This document shows positions 1 to 8,534 of a stretch of 51,358 bases of DNA, piece after piece. The DNA lies in NCBI RefSeq assembly GCF_010095445.2, contig NZ_WFGV02000045.1, positions 1-51,358 of the forward strand, written 5' to 3'. The DNA is from Pseudomonas sp. TNT3 (GTDB taxonomy: Bacteria; Pseudomonadota; Gammaproteobacteria; Pseudomonadales; Pseudomonadaceae). Made by a program: the position numbers and the translations under genes. How positions within the stretch are numbered: position 1 is the stretch's first letter; each line of letters begins with the position of its first letter. The notes beneath the pieces were generated by a model. The model was not told where the DNA came from. It saw only the letters and a program-made list of their open reading frames with translations, and made no database searches.

Positions 1-1
1 G

Positions 2-184
2 ACGTTCAGGCTGGCGCGACGCTGGCTCTGCTCCCGCTCCGCCACCAGTCACGAATGGGGCACGCTGGCCGACGCCGACCTTGGCTTGTATGCCTGTGGC
101 GACTGGTGCTTGTCTGGCCGCGTAGAAGGCGCCTGGCTCAGCGGCCAGGAAGCCGCCCGCCGCTTGCACGAGCACCTGCAGTGA
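2..184 (+). CDS. NAD(P)/FAD-dependent oxidoreductase, C-terminal end only
   Basis: Only the last 60 codons lie in the window; the start is to the left. The frame ends ...GDWCLSGRVEGAWLSGQEAA... and a TGA at 182-184. A G-D-x-x-x-x-G-R-V-E-G-A-x-x-S-G stretch is the usual C-terminal FAD-binding segment of the amine-oxidase/renalase-like flavoproteins, where the Asp contacts the FAD ribityl chain and the following helix packs on the cofactor. The substrate cannot be judged from this piece. The stop overlaps the GTG start of the next gene (GTGA), suggesting translational coupling. The family call is confident; the specific function is unknown. Confidence 0.75.
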   Translation, partial: TFRLARRWLCSRSATSHEWGTLADADLGLYACGDWCLSGRVEGAWLSGQEAARRLHEHLQ

Positions 185-396
185 ACCGCATCAATCCAGG
201 CAAATTGCTGCTGTCGAAATGGACAGCAGCCCACCCGCAAAACCGTGAAAAACATTTTTTGGTGACCGAGCTGTTCCGTGATGAGGAAGGCGTCGTGCTG
301 GAAGTTGAAATCCAGGCGGTGTTGACCAAGCGCAGCGAACGGTTTGAATGGCAGGGCCTTCGCAATCAGGACCAGTGGAAAATGGGTTGGTTGTAG
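181..396 (+). CDS. Small Trp-rich protein, TIGR02450 family
   Basis: A 71-residue protein beginning at GTG 181, which overlaps the TGA of the preceding oxidoreductase. It starts VNRINPGKLLLSKWTA and contains the family hallmarks: a PGKLLxSKWTA opening, central EKHFLVTE, and a C-terminal WQGLRNQDQWKMGW segment rich in Trp and aromatic residues. I recognise this as the conserved Trp-rich family TIGR02450, often found beside photolyase or FAD oxidoreductase genes in gamma-proteobacteria; no biochemical role is established to my knowledge. An upstream ATG in this frame at 55 would lie inside the preceding gene and yields unrelated Arg-rich sequence, so GTG 181 is preferred. Confidence 0.8.
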   Translation: MNRINPGKLLLSKWTAAHPQNREKHFLVTELFRDEEGVVLEVEIQAVLTKRSERFEWQGLRNQDQWKMGWL

Positions 397-424
397 GAGG
401 CCGATAAAAACCTATACAAATAAT

Positions 425-488
425 TTGACTTGTACAGCTTCGAATCTATGATGAGCTTATGTTGTACAGAACCTCGCATCTGTACAAG
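425..488 (+). promoter_or_regulatory. Promoter with repeated TGTACA operators, probably light-responsive
   Basis: A sigma70-like promoter is visible: TTGACT (425-430), 16-bp spacer, TATGAT (447-452). TGTACA sites lie at 431-436 (inside the spacer), 463-468 and 481-486, with a degenerate TATACA at 413-418. CGAATCTA at 441-448 recurs inverted as TAGATTCG at 491-498. CarH/LitR-type MerR regulators are known to bind repeated sites overlapping the -35/-10 spacer, and such a regulator is the second gene of the operon, so autoregulation is inferred. The ribosome-binding site GAGG (498-501) sits 7 bases before ATG 509. Confidence 0.65.
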
Positions 489-508
489 TTTAGATTCGAG
501 GTGTTCCG

Positions 509-1468
509 ATGATCCCTGCCACCGTGAAACCGAAGATTGCCATCAGCGCCTGCCTGATGGGCGCCGAAGTACGCTTTAACGGCGGACACAAAGAATCTCG
601 CCTGTGCAGTCGCACCCTCACTGAATACTTCGATTTCGTCCCGGTTTGCCCGGAAGTCGCCATTGGCCTCGGCATTCCTCGCCAACCGATCCGTCTGGTC
701 GGTGATCCTGAACAACCTCAAGCCGTCGGCACCGTCCTTCCAGAACTCAACGTCACTCGGCCACTGGCTGAATACGGTGAAAAAATGGCGGCGGAACTGG
801 AGGACATCTGCGGCTACATTTTCATGCAGAAATCCCCTTCCTGCGGGCTGGACCGGGTCAAGGTCTACCACGCCAACGGTGCACCTGTGGATGGCGGTGG
901 ACGCGGTATCTACGCCCAGGCTTTCTGCTCACGGCACCCTGATTTACCGGTGGAGGAAGACGGGCGGCTGAATGATCCAGTGCTGCGCGAGAACTTCCTG
1001 ACGCGGGTTTTCGCCTACAGCGCCTGGCAGCAACTGTTGAAAGAAGGCCTGACTCGCCGCGGCCTCACCGACTTTCACTCGCGCTACAAATACCTGCTGA
1101 TGGCCCACAACCCGGTGCAGTACAAAACCCTGGGCAACTTGCTGGGGAACATGGGTCAGACTGACCCGATCGAGTTGGGCCCGCGCTATTTCAGCGAGCT
1201 GATGGCGGCCTTGAAGAAATGCGCCACGCGACGTACCCACAGCAACGTCCTGCAACACATCAGTGGTTACCTCAAGCAGGTAATCAGCGCTGAAGACAAA
1301 CAGGAAGTGCAGCACGTTATCGGCCAATACCGCCACGGCATCGTGCCGCTGGTGGTGCCTTTGACGCTGCTCAAACACTACTTCCGCCAACACCCGGATC
1401 CCTACATTGCGCAACAGGTTTACCTGCAACCGCACCCGGAAAACCTCAGCCTGCGAAACGCGATCTAA
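509..1468 (+). CDS. DUF523 and DUF1722 domain protein (YbbK/YbgA type)
   Basis: A 319-residue cytoplasmic protein. The N-terminal half (about residues 8-150) is DUF523, with ISACLMGAEVRFNGGHK, VCPEVAIGLGIPR and KSPSCGL, carrying conserved Cys that suggest a metal or Fe-S site. The C-terminal half (about 180-310) is DUF1722/YbgA, with FHSRYKYLLMAHNP. E. coli ybgA lies directly beside phrB, and the same association is seen here two genes upstream of phrB. Function is unestablished; a role with photolyase or thiol chemistry is only a guess from context. It is the first gene of the operon, with SD GAGG, and its stop overlaps the next start (TAATGA). Confidence 0.85.
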   Translation: MIPATVKPKIAISACLMGAEVRFNGGHKESRLCSRTLTEYFDFVPVCPEVAIGLGIPRQPIRLVGDPEQPQAVGTVLPELNVTRPLAEYGEKMAAELEDICGYIFMQKSPSCGLDRVKVYHANGAPVDGGGRGIYAQAFCSRHPDLPVEEDGRLNDPVLRENFLTRVFAYSAWQQLLKEGLTRRGLTDFHSRYKYLLMAHNPVQYKTLGNLLGNMGQTDPIELGPRYFSELMAALKKCATRRTHSNVLQHISGYLKQVISAEDKQEVQHVIGQYRHGIVPLVVPLTLLKHYFRQHPDPYIAQQVYLQPHPENLSLRNAI

Positions 1469-2409
1469 TGAACGACCGACTCGACACCAGCGCCAGCGAA
1501 GACCTGGGCGATGATTTCAAAAAAGCGCTCGACGAAGGCTGGCTGCCCATCCGTGAAGTCGCGCGGCAGACCGGCGTCAACGCCGTCACCTTACGTGCCT
1601 GGGAACGTCGTTATGGACTGATCGTGCCCCAACGCACGCCCAAAGGTCATAGGCTGTTCTCGGCCGAGCACGTGCAACGCATCCTGACGATTCTCACCTG
1701 GCTCAATCGTGGCGTGGCCGTCAGTCAGGTCAAGCAACTGCTCGATACCCCACAAGCCTTGAACGTACCCGTCGAAAGCGATTGGCACGTACTGCGGCAT
1801 ACGTTGCTGCAAGCCGTAACGCAGCTTAACGAGCGCACCCTGGACGACACCGTCAATCAGGCAATGGCGCTGTACCCGCCACGCACCTTGTGCGAGCAGT
1901 TACTGATGCCGCTGTTGGCGGACCTGGAGCAACGCTGGAAGGGCCAGTTCGGCGCGCAAATGGAACGCGTGTTTTTTTATTCCTGGCTGCGCAGCAAGTT
2001 TGGCGCGCGCATTTACCACAACAACCGTCAACTACGCACCGCGCCGCTGCTGTTGATCAATCACTCGGACCTGCCGCTGGAGCCTGACCTGTGGCTCACC
2101 GCCTGGCTGGTCAGTAGCGCCGATTGCCCGGTCGAGGTGTTCGACTGGCCGCTGCCGGCGGGTGAACTGGCGCTGGCGGTGGATCATTTGAAGGCTCGCG
2201 GCGTGCTGCTGTATTCCAGCAAAGCCATGAACCTGCCGCAACTGGTGAAACTATTGAGCGGCGTGAGTTGCCCAAAAATCATTGCCGGCCCAACGGTATG
2301 CATCCATTGCGCGGAGTTGTCCGTAAGAACCTCTGAGATCGCTGATGTGTTCCTGGCCGAAGATCCCTTGTCGGCTCACCAGAACCTCGTGCAGCAGGGG
2401 CTCATTTAA
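1468..2409 (+). CDS. MerR-family regulator, LitR/CarH-like (class II, no obvious B12 ligand)
   Basis: 313 residues. Residues 28-95 form a MerR winged helix (REVARQTGVNAVTLRAWERR, then YGL, PKGHRLFS). The rest follows the layout of the CarH/LitR sensory part: a helical region (about 115-190), then a Rossmann-like domain (about 200-310). The E-x-x-x-E-H cobalamin-contacting element of CarH is not visible; the equivalent stretch reads MERVFFYSWLRSKFG. This fits class II LitR/PplR proteins described in Pseudomonas putida, which do not bind adenosylcobalamin themselves and depend on a LOV photoreceptor. It likely represses the promoter at 425-488. Start ATG 1468 overlaps the upstream stop; its own stop overlaps phrB. 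Confidence 0.82.
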   Translation: MNDRLDTSASEDLGDDFKKALDEGWLPIREVARQTGVNAVTLRAWERRYGLIVPQRTPKGHRLFSAEHVQRILTILTWLNRGVAVSQVKQLLDTPQALNVPVESDWHVLRHTLLQAVTQLNERTLDDTVNQAMALYPPRTLCEQLLMPLLADLEQRWKGQFGAQMERVFFYSWLRSKFGARIYHNNRQLRTAPLLLINHSDLPLEPDLWLTAWLVSSADCPVEVFDWPLPAGELALAVDHLKARGVLLYSSKAMNLPQLVKLLSGVSCPKIIAGPTVCIHCAELSVRTSEIADVFLAEDPLSAHQNLVQQGLI

Positions 2410-3875
2410 TGGCGACTCTTAATAAAAGTACGGACACCACCATGCAATTGATCTGGCTGCGCAGCGACTTGCGCCTACTCGACAACACGGCGCTCAGCGC
2501 GGCTGCGGCGCGCGGCCCGTGCGTGGCGGTGTATGTGTTGAGCCCGCAGCAATGGCTGGAGCATGACGACGCGCCGTGCAAAGTGGATTTCTGGCTGCGC
2601 AACCTGAGCGAATTGAGCCGCGCATTGGGCGAATTGAACATCCCCCTGCTGATTCGCGAGGCGTCACGGTGGGATGACGCACCGAAGGTCTTGCTCGATC
2701 TCTGCCAGCAATTGAAGGTCGAAGCGGTCCACGTCAACGAGGAGTACGGCATCAATGAAAGCCGGCGTGACGAGCAGGTTGGCGAAGCACTGACGGCCGA
2801 AGGCATCGGTTTTTACAGCTATCTCGATCAGCTGTTTTTCAAACCTGGCAGCGTGCTGACCAAGACCGGGACCTACTTTCAGGTCTTCAGTCAATTTCGC
2901 AAGGTCTGCTACGAACGTCTGCACCGCTCGATACCCGCCATGGTCGTGAAACCCGCAGCGCAGGATTCGCTAGACATCGCCAGCGACAAGATTCCTGCCA
3001 GTGTCGAGGGTTTCGAAACGCCCGGCGAACAGCTGCGAGCACTCTGGCCTGCCGGCGAAGCGCAAGCCCGTCTGCGTCTCGATGCCTTCGCCGACGCCCA
3101 GATCGATTACTACAAAAACGAGCGCGACTTCCCCGCCAAACCGGGCACCAGTCAACTGTCAGCCTATCTGGCGGCCGGGGTCGTTTCCCCTCGCCAGTGC
3201 CTGCACGCGGCCTTGCAAAGCAATCAAGGGGAATTCGAAAGCGGCAACGTTGGCGCAGTCACCTGGATCAATGAACTGCTGTGGCGTGAATTCTACAAAC
3301 ACATCCTGGTGGGCTACCCACGGGTTTCTCGTCACCGAGCTTTTCGCCCGGAGACCGAAGCGCTGGCGTGGCGCGACGCCCCGGATGAACTGTTGGCCTG
3401 GCAGCAGGCCCGCACCGGGCTGCCGATCATCGACGCAGCCATGCGCCAACTGCTTGAAACCGGCTGGATGCACAACCGCCTACGCATGGTGGTGGCGATG
3501 TTTCTGACAAAAAACCTGCTGATCGACTGGCGCGAAGGCGAACGTTTTTTCATGCGCCACCTGATCGATGGCGACCTGGCGGCAAACAACGGTGGCTGGC
3601 AGTGGAGTTCATCAACCGGCACCGACTCGGCGCCCTACTTCCGGATATTCAACCCGCTGAGCCAGTCCGAGAAATTCGACGCCGAAGGCGTCTTCATCAA
3701 GCACTGGCTGCCTGAGCTGGCCGGACTGGACAAGAAGCAAGTGCACAACCCGGCAGACGTCGGCGGATTGTTCGGCGTGGCGGATTATCCATCGCCCATC
3801 GTCAATCTGAGCACGTCTCGACAGCGTGCCCTGGCCGCATTCAAAAACCTGCCCTCGCGGCAGGCGCAAGATTGA
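2409..3875 (+). CDS. phrB: Deoxyribodipyrimidine photolyase (class I CPD)
   Basis: Repairs cyclobutane pyrimidine dimers using blue light, FAD and an antenna chromophore. The N-terminal alpha/beta antenna domain starts QLIWLRSDLRLLDNTAL; the C-terminal FAD domain contains WINELLWREFYKHIL, GWMHNRLRMVVAMFLTK and NNGGWQWSSSTGTDSAPYFR, all typical class I photolyase signatures. ATG 2409 shares its A with the merR stop and has AGGGG (2396-2400) eight bases upstream; ATG 2442 gives the N-terminus more usual in the family but has a poor SD, so the start is uncertain by 11 codons. It lies in an operon with a LitR-like regulator, supporting light-induced expression. Confidence 0.95.
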   Translation: MATLNKSTDTTMQLIWLRSDLRLLDNTALSAAAARGPCVAVYVLSPQQWLEHDDAPCKVDFWLRNLSELSRALGELNIPLLIREASRWDDAPKVLLDLCQQLKVEAVHVNEEYGINESRRDEQVGEALTAEGIGFYSYLDQLFFKPGSVLTKTGTYFQVFSQFRKVCYERLHRSIPAMVVKPAAQDSLDIASDKIPASVEGFETPGEQLRALWPAGEAQARLRLDAFADAQIDYYKNERDFPAKPGTSQLSAYLAAGVVSPRQCLHAALQSNQGEFESGNVGAVTWINELLWREFYKHILVGYPRVSRHRAFRPETEALAWRDAPDELLAWQQARTGLPIIDAAMRQLLETGWMHNRLRMVVAMFLTKNLLIDWREGERFFMRHLIDGDLAANNGGWQWSSSTGTDSAPYFRIFNPLSQSEKFDAEGVFIKHWLPELAGLDKKQVHNPADVGGLFGVADYPSPIVNLSTSRQRALAAFKNLPSRQAQD

Positions 3876-3888
3876 AAAGGAGAATGGG

Positions 3889-4671
3889 ATGAGCCTTACA
3901 CCTCCACGACGGTATTGGTTGACTGGCGCCAGCAGCGGTATCGGCGCCGCGCTGGCTGAAGAGATACTCAAGAGCGGCGCACACCTGGCCGTGAGTTCAC
4001 GCTCGGTGGCGCCGTTGAAAGTCTTGTCCCAACGCTATCCGGGGCAAGTCCTGGTCGTGCCGGGTGATCTGACCAACAGCCAGAAAGTGCGAGAGATCGG
4101 CGAACAGATTGCTGAGGCTTGGGGATCGCTGGACACGGTGATTCTTAACGCCGGTACGTGCGAATACGTCGATGCCCAGCAGTTCGATGCGTCCATCATC
4201 GAGCACGTGGTGCGGACCAATCTGCTCGCCAGCGCCTACTGCATCGAAGCGGCCTTGCCTTTGTTGCGCGCCGGGACTGCGCCGCATCTGGTCGGCATGG
4301 CAAGCTCGGTAACTTACCTTCCGCTGCCCCGAGCCGAAGCCTATGGCGCGTCGAAGGCGGGCCTTCGTTACCTGTTCGAATCGCTGCGCATTGATGTGGC
4401 GTCTGAGGGCATCGAGGTCACGGTTGTCAGCCCGGGCTTTGTCGATACACCGCTCACGGCCAAAAACGATTTCCCGATGCCCCTCAGCTGGCCTGTGGAT
4501 AAAGCCGCGCGGCATATCTTCGCCAAACTTGCGAACCGTCCACTGGAGATCGCGTTTCCGGCGCTGTTCATGGCCGCCCTGTGGCCGCTGTCGAAACTGC
4601 CCAATCGCATTCAGCTCGAGATCGGCAAACGCATGGTGCGCAGCAATCCGCCCATCAAGGACACACCGTGA
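3889..4671 (+). CDS. Short-chain dehydrogenase/reductase (SDR)
   Basis: 260-residue classical SDR. It has the NAD(P)-binding TGASSGIGAALAEE motif, an NAG motif (VILNAGTCEYV), and the catalytic Ser-Tyr-Lys set (MASSVTYLP, then YGASKAGL). The ATG at 3889 is preceded by AAGGAG at 3877-3882. The stop overlaps the GTG start of the next gene. In many proteobacteria this SDR is joined with the COG2907 oxidoreductase, DUF1365 and a cyclopropane-synthase-like gene; Rhodobacter sphaeroides has a similar set under its singlet-oxygen sigmaE-ChrR system. The substrate is unknown; action on a lipid or fatty-acyl intermediate is inferred from the neighbours. Confidence 0.88.
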   Translation: MSLTPPRRYWLTGASSGIGAALAEEILKSGAHLAVSSRSVAPLKVLSQRYPGQVLVVPGDLTNSQKVREIGEQIAEAWGSLDTVILNAGTCEYVDAQQFDASIIEHVVRTNLLASAYCIEAALPLLRAGTAPHLVGMASSVTYLPLPRAEAYGASKAGLRYLFESLRIDVASEGIEVTVVSPGFVDTPLTAKNDFPMPLSWPVDKAARHIFAKLANRPLEIAFPALFMAALWPLSKLPNRIQLEIGKRMVRSNPPIKDTP

Positions 4672-5915
4672 ACATCGCCATCATCGGCAGCGGTATCTCG
4701 GGGCTGACGAGCGCCTACCTGCTCAACCGCAGTCACGAGATCACTGTGTTCGAAGCCAGCGACTGGGTCGGCGGGCACACTCACACCGTGGACGTGACGG
4801 TCGAGGGTCGAAGCTACGCCGTGGACACCGGGTTCATCGTATTCAATGACTGGACCTACCCCAATTTCATTCGCTTGCTGGAACAGCTTGGCGTGGGCTT
4901 CAAACCCACCGAGATGAGCTTCTCGGTCACCGATCCGGACAGTGGCCTGGAGTACAACGGCAACAACCTCAACAGCCTCTTCGCCCAGCGGCGCAATCTG
5001 TTGTCACCTGGGTTCTGGGGCATGTTGCGTGACATCCAGCGCTTCAATAAGGAGGCGCTACGCGACCTCCAGGAAGAGCGGATCGACATCAACACCACGC
5101 TGGATGATTACCTCAAGGCCGGTGGCTATGGTGAGCGTTTCATCCTGCATTACATCGTCCCGATGGGCACGGCGATCTGGTCGATGTCCATGGCCGACAT
5201 GCTCGGTTTTCCGTTGCAGTTATTTGTACGGTTTTTCAAGAATCACGGCTTGCTGTCCATCAACAATCGGCCGCAGTGGCAGGTGATCGAAGGCGGCTCC
5301 AGCGCCTACATCGAGCCGTTGACCGCTTCGTTCCGTGAACGCATTCGGTTGAATTGCGCCGTGACCCGGGTCGAGCGCGATGAGGAGGGTGTGGTTATTC
5401 ACAGCGCCGCCGGTATCGAGCGGTTCGACAAAGTGGTGTTCGCTTGCCACAGCGATCAGGCACTGAAACTGCTGGCGGCACCGAGCGACGCCGAACAATC
5501 GATCCTCGGCGCCCTGCCCTACGCCGATAATGAGGTGGTGCTGCACACCGACACGCGCCTGCTACCCCAGCGCAAACTTGCCTGGGCCAGCTGGAATTAC
5601 CGCCTCGGTGGCCCAGGCCATACACGGGCCGCCGTAACGTACGACATGAACATCCTGCAAGGCATCCAGAGCGACATCACGTTCTGTGTCAGCCTGAACC
5701 AGAGCGCGGGCATCAGTCCCTTCAAGGTCCTTGCCAAGTACACCTACGCGCATCCGCAATACAGCCTGGCTGCCGTTGCCGCACAGGGGCGTTGGGAAGA
5801 ATTGAACGGCATTGAGCACACCTGGTATTGCGGCGCGTATTGGGCCAACGGTTTTCACGAGGATGGCGTGGTCAGTGCGTTGCGGGTTGCCCATGCGTTT
5901 GGAGAGCTGCTGTGA
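4668..5915 (+). CDS. FAD-dependent amine-oxidase-like protein (COG2907)
   Basis: 415-residue flavoprotein beginning at GTG 4668 inside the SDR stop (GTGA). The N-terminus VNIAIIGSGISGLTSAYLL is a GxGxxG dinucleotide-binding fold, followed by FEASDWVGGHTHT, which includes the acidic residue binding the adenine ribose. The C-terminal FAD segment reads WYCGAYWANGFHEDG. It belongs to the COG2907 group, commonly encoded with DUF1365 and a CFA-synthase paralogue. In Rhodobacter furan fatty-acid work, related desaturase-like flavoproteins act on methylated acyl chains, so a lipid substrate is a reasonable inference. Its stop overlaps the next gene's GTG. Confidence 0.87.
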   Translation: MNIAIIGSGISGLTSAYLLNRSHEITVFEASDWVGGHTHTVDVTVEGRSYAVDTGFIVFNDWTYPNFIRLLEQLGVGFKPTEMSFSVTDPDSGLEYNGNNLNSLFAQRRNLLSPGFWGMLRDIQRFNKEALRDLQEERIDINTTLDDYLKAGGYGERFILHYIVPMGTAIWSMSMADMLGFPLQLFVRFFKNHGLLSINNRPQWQVIEGGSSAYIEPLTASFRERIRLNCAVTRVERDEEGVVIHSAAGIERFDKVVFACHSDQALKLLAAPSDAEQSILGALPYADNEVVLHTDTRLLPQRKLAWASWNYRLGGPGHTRAAVTYDMNILQGIQSDITFCVSLNQSAGISPFKVLAKYTYAHPQYSLAAVAAQGRWEELNGIEHTWYCGAYWANGFHEDGVVSALRVAHAFGELL

Positions 5916-6727
5916 ACAGCGCCCTCTACAGCGGCTGGATCTCCCATCGCCGATTCGCCCCACGGCGTCATGAATTCCGCTACCGGATCGGTCTGCTGTA
6001 CCTGGACCTCGATGAGCAGGACGAAGTGCTGGGGTTATCACCGATGTCGGGTAACAGTCGCTTTTCGCCGTTCTCATTTCGCGAAACCGATTACCTCAAA
6101 ACCTACACCCGCAGCGGCATGCGTCTGATCGATGCGGTGCGCCTGCAGGTCGGGGAAGCACTCGGACATGTTCCCCAAGGCTCGATCTGCCTGCTGACTC
6201 AAGCCCGTAGCTGGGGTTTGTCGTTCAATCCGGTGAGTTTTTTCTATTGCCATGAAGCCGATGGTCAGCTGGCAGCGATTCTCTGCGAAGTCAGCAACAC
6301 GCCCTGGCGCGAACGCTATCACTACGTGCTACCGGCCAAGACCCCGGAAGATCTGGGCGATTTCCATCAGCACTTCGCCGTGGCCAAGGCCTTTCACGTC
6401 TCGCCGTTTTTGCCCCGGGACCTTGAATACCGAATGAGCTTCAGCCCGGCCGCGAAAAAACTCGGCGTGCACATGGCTGACTGGCAGGGCGAACTGAAGC
6501 TCTTCGACGCCACGCTCAATCTGCAACGTGAGGCCCTGGATCGCGCCAGCCTGCACCGTTACCTGCGGCGTTTTCCGTGGATGACCGCGAAAACCTGCCT
6601 GGCGATTTACTGGCAAGCCCTTCGCCTGCTGCTCAAGGGCACACCGATTTTTGCTCATCGACCTGCCGACGGCAGCTTTCAAATCGCCACAGTTCCCCCC
6701 AAGGATCGCCGCCATGAAATCCTCTAG
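5912..6727 (+). CDS. DUF1365 family protein
   Basis: 271 residues from GTG 5912, overlapping the upstream TGA. It opens NSALYSGWISHRRFAPRRHEF and contains SICLLTQARSWGLSFNPVSF and FYCH, a pattern typical of DUF1365 (COG3496). The biochemical role is not established; the family is nearly always found between a COG2907 oxidoreductase and a CFA-type methyltransferase, as here, so participation in the same acyl-chain modification is inferred. No signal peptide or clear transmembrane segment is seen. The 3' end overlaps the next coding region by 14 bases. Confidence 0.87.
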   Translation: MNSALYSGWISHRRFAPRRHEFRYRIGLLYLDLDEQDEVLGLSPMSGNSRFSPFSFRETDYLKTYTRSGMRLIDAVRLQVGEALGHVPQGSICLLTQARSWGLSFNPVSFFYCHEADGQLAAILCEVSNTPWRERYHYVLPAKTPEDLGDFHQHFAVAKAFHVSPFLPRDLEYRMSFSPAAKKLGVHMADWQGELKLFDATLNLQREALDRASLHRYLRRFPWMTAKTCLAIYWQALRLLLKGTPIFAHRPADGSFQIATVPPKDRRHEIL

Positions 6728-7985
6728 CGTCACGGCCAAAGCCCCCCTGCTCAGTACCAACGGCCTGACCGGAACGCTGTTGCGTCGGGGCGTACTGCGT
6801 CAGCTGGCACACCTCAAACACGGGCAACTGGTGGTGGTCGAAGACGGCGAACGCCACGTTTTCGGCACCCAGGGCAGTCACTTGCTGGGAGAGATTCAGA
6901 TCCTCAATGCCGCAGCGTGGGGATTGGTGGCGAGCAACGGTTCGATCGGTGCCGGGGAAGCGTTTATTCATGGCTACTGGAGTTCGCCCGACCTCACGGC
7001 GGTGGTGCGGGTATTTGTCAGCAACCTTGACGTGCTGGACGCGCTGGAAGGTGGCCTGGCGAAACTCGGCCGGCCCTTCGTTCAAGGACTGCACTGGCTG
7101 AACCGCAATACCCGCAAGGGTTCGCAAAAGAACATCGCCGCCCATTACGACCTCGGCAACGACCTGTTCGAACAGTTTCTCGATCCGACCATGATGTATT
7201 CGGCCGCCCAGTTCCTGACGCCCGAAGACAGCCTTGAGCAAGCGCAGCTGAACAAGCTGGAGCGGATTTGTCAGAAGCTGGCGCTCAAGCCGACCGATCA
7301 CTTGCTGGAAATCGGCACAGGTTGGGGCAGCATGGCGCTGTATGCCGCGCAGCAATATGGCTGCAAAGTCACCACTACGACGCTTTCCAAAGAGCAATAC
7401 GCCTTCACTGCGCAACGTATTGAAGCGCTCGGGCTGCAAGATCAGGTGACGCTGTTGCTGTCCGATTACCGCGACCTGACGGGCCAATACGACAAGCTGG
7501 TGTCGATCGAGATGATCGAAGCCGTCGGGCATCGCTTTCTGCCGACCTACTTCAAGCAATGCGCGCATTTGCTCAAGAGCAACGGACTGATGCTGTTGCA
7601 AGCCATCACCATTCGCGATCAACGCTACGAACAGGCCAAGAGCAACGTCGACTTCATTCAGCGTTACATCTTCCCCGGCGGCGCCCTGCCCTGCGTGCAA
7701 AAGATGCTGGAGATCGTCAGCCGCGACACCGATATGAACCTGCTGCACATGGAAGATTTCGGCCTGCATTACGCCAGGACACTGCGCCTGTGGCACGAGA
7801 ACTTTCGCCGGGCCCACGGCCGCCTGAGCGAATTGGGTTACGACGATTATTTCCTGCGCCTGTGGGAGTTTTACCTGTGTTACTGCGAAGGTGGTTTCCT
7901 GGAGCGCACCATCGGCACGGCGCAATTGCTGCTGGCCAAACCATCAGCAATCACCGCGCCGCTGCTGGGCCGTTTCGATGCTTGA
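6714..7985 (+). CDS. Cyclopropane-fatty-acyl-phospholipid synthase family methyltransferase
   Basis: 423 residues; ATG 6714 has AAGGAT at 6701-6706. The SAM site LLEIGTGWGSMALYAAQQYG (about residues 198-217) is followed by TTLSKEQ and SIEMIEAVGH, matching the Cfa core; C-terminal FYLCYCEGGFLERTIG carries the conserved Cys region. Cfa enzymes transfer a methylene from SAM to cis double bonds of membrane phospholipids. Paralogues encoded in this conserved cluster may make other methylated acyl chains: the R. sphaeroides homologues are linked to furan fatty-acid synthesis and singlet-oxygen defence. The exact product here is not predictable from sequence. It overlaps both neighbours. Confidence 0.9.
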   Translation: MKSSSVTAKAPLLSTNGLTGTLLRRGVLRQLAHLKHGQLVVVEDGERHVFGTQGSHLLGEIQILNAAAWGLVASNGSIGAGEAFIHGYWSSPDLTAVVRVFVSNLDVLDALEGGLAKLGRPFVQGLHWLNRNTRKGSQKNIAAHYDLGNDLFEQFLDPTMMYSAAQFLTPEDSLEQAQLNKLERICQKLALKPTDHLLEIGTGWGSMALYAAQQYGCKVTTTTLSKEQYAFTAQRIEALGLQDQVTLLLSDYRDLTGQYDKLVSIEMIEAVGHRFLPTYFKQCAHLLKSNGLMLLQAITIRDQRYEQAKSNVDFIQRYIFPGGALPCVQKMLEIVSRDTDMNLLHMEDFGLHYARTLRLWHENFRRAHGRLSELGYDDYFLRLWEFYLCYCEGGFLERTIGTAQLLLAKPSAITAPLLGRFDA

Positions 7986-8481
7986 ACGCCTGACCAACGC
8001 CGCGTTGTTTCAATTGGGCTGGTTCGCGTGCGTGGTTGGTGGCGACAGTCTTTGGTTGTTGGTGCCGTTGGCAGCGTTAGTGATTCATCTGCTGTGGATA
8101 AGTCGTTGGGCGGATGAAGGCCGACTGATCCTCAGCGTGGTTCTGTTGGGCACGACCGTGGACAGTACGTTGCGCTGGTTGGGGGTGTTCGATTTCGCCG
8201 ATGTGGCCCCCCTCATACCGCTATGGCTGATGCTGCTATGGGCGCTGCTGGCGACGACCTTGCGCCATTGCCTGGCCTGGAGCGCCCATCCGTGGTGGCT
8301 CGCCAGTGCATTGGGCGCGATCGGGGGGCCGCTTTCCTATTACGCAGGCAGCCAACTGGCTGGGGTGCAATTTCCCTACGGACAATGGGTGACACTGATC
8401 GGCATCGGCGCACTGTGGGCGATGCTATTTCCCACGCTGCATTTCATGGCCCAGCGACTGGCTTCGGACACCCATCGTTAA
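7978..8481 (+). CDS. DUF2878 inner-membrane protein
   Basis: 167 residues from ATG 7978, overlapping the end of the methyltransferase gene by 8 bases. It is strongly hydrophobic, with roughly five to six membrane segments, for example FQLGWFACVVGG, LWLLVPLAALVIHLLW, LILSVVLLGTTV, LIPLWLMLLWALLA and WVTLIGIGALWAML. This matches DUF2878, a short integral membrane family regularly at the end of this cluster. The DUF3833 lipoprotein gene that often follows in other genera is absent, so this appears to be the last gene of the operon. Function unknown. Confidence 0.82.
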   Translation: MLERLTNAALFQLGWFACVVGGDSLWLLVPLAALVIHLLWISRWADEGRLILSVVLLGTTVDSTLRWLGVFDFADVAPLIPLWLMLLWALLATTLRHCLAWSAHPWWLASALGAIGGPLSYYAGSQLAGVQFPYGQWVTLIGIGALWAMLFPTLHFMAQRLASDTHR

Positions 8482-8534
8482 ACGTCTGTCAGGCCTTTTA
8501 CACTCACAAGGTCCACTGCCTTACACTGCGCGCC

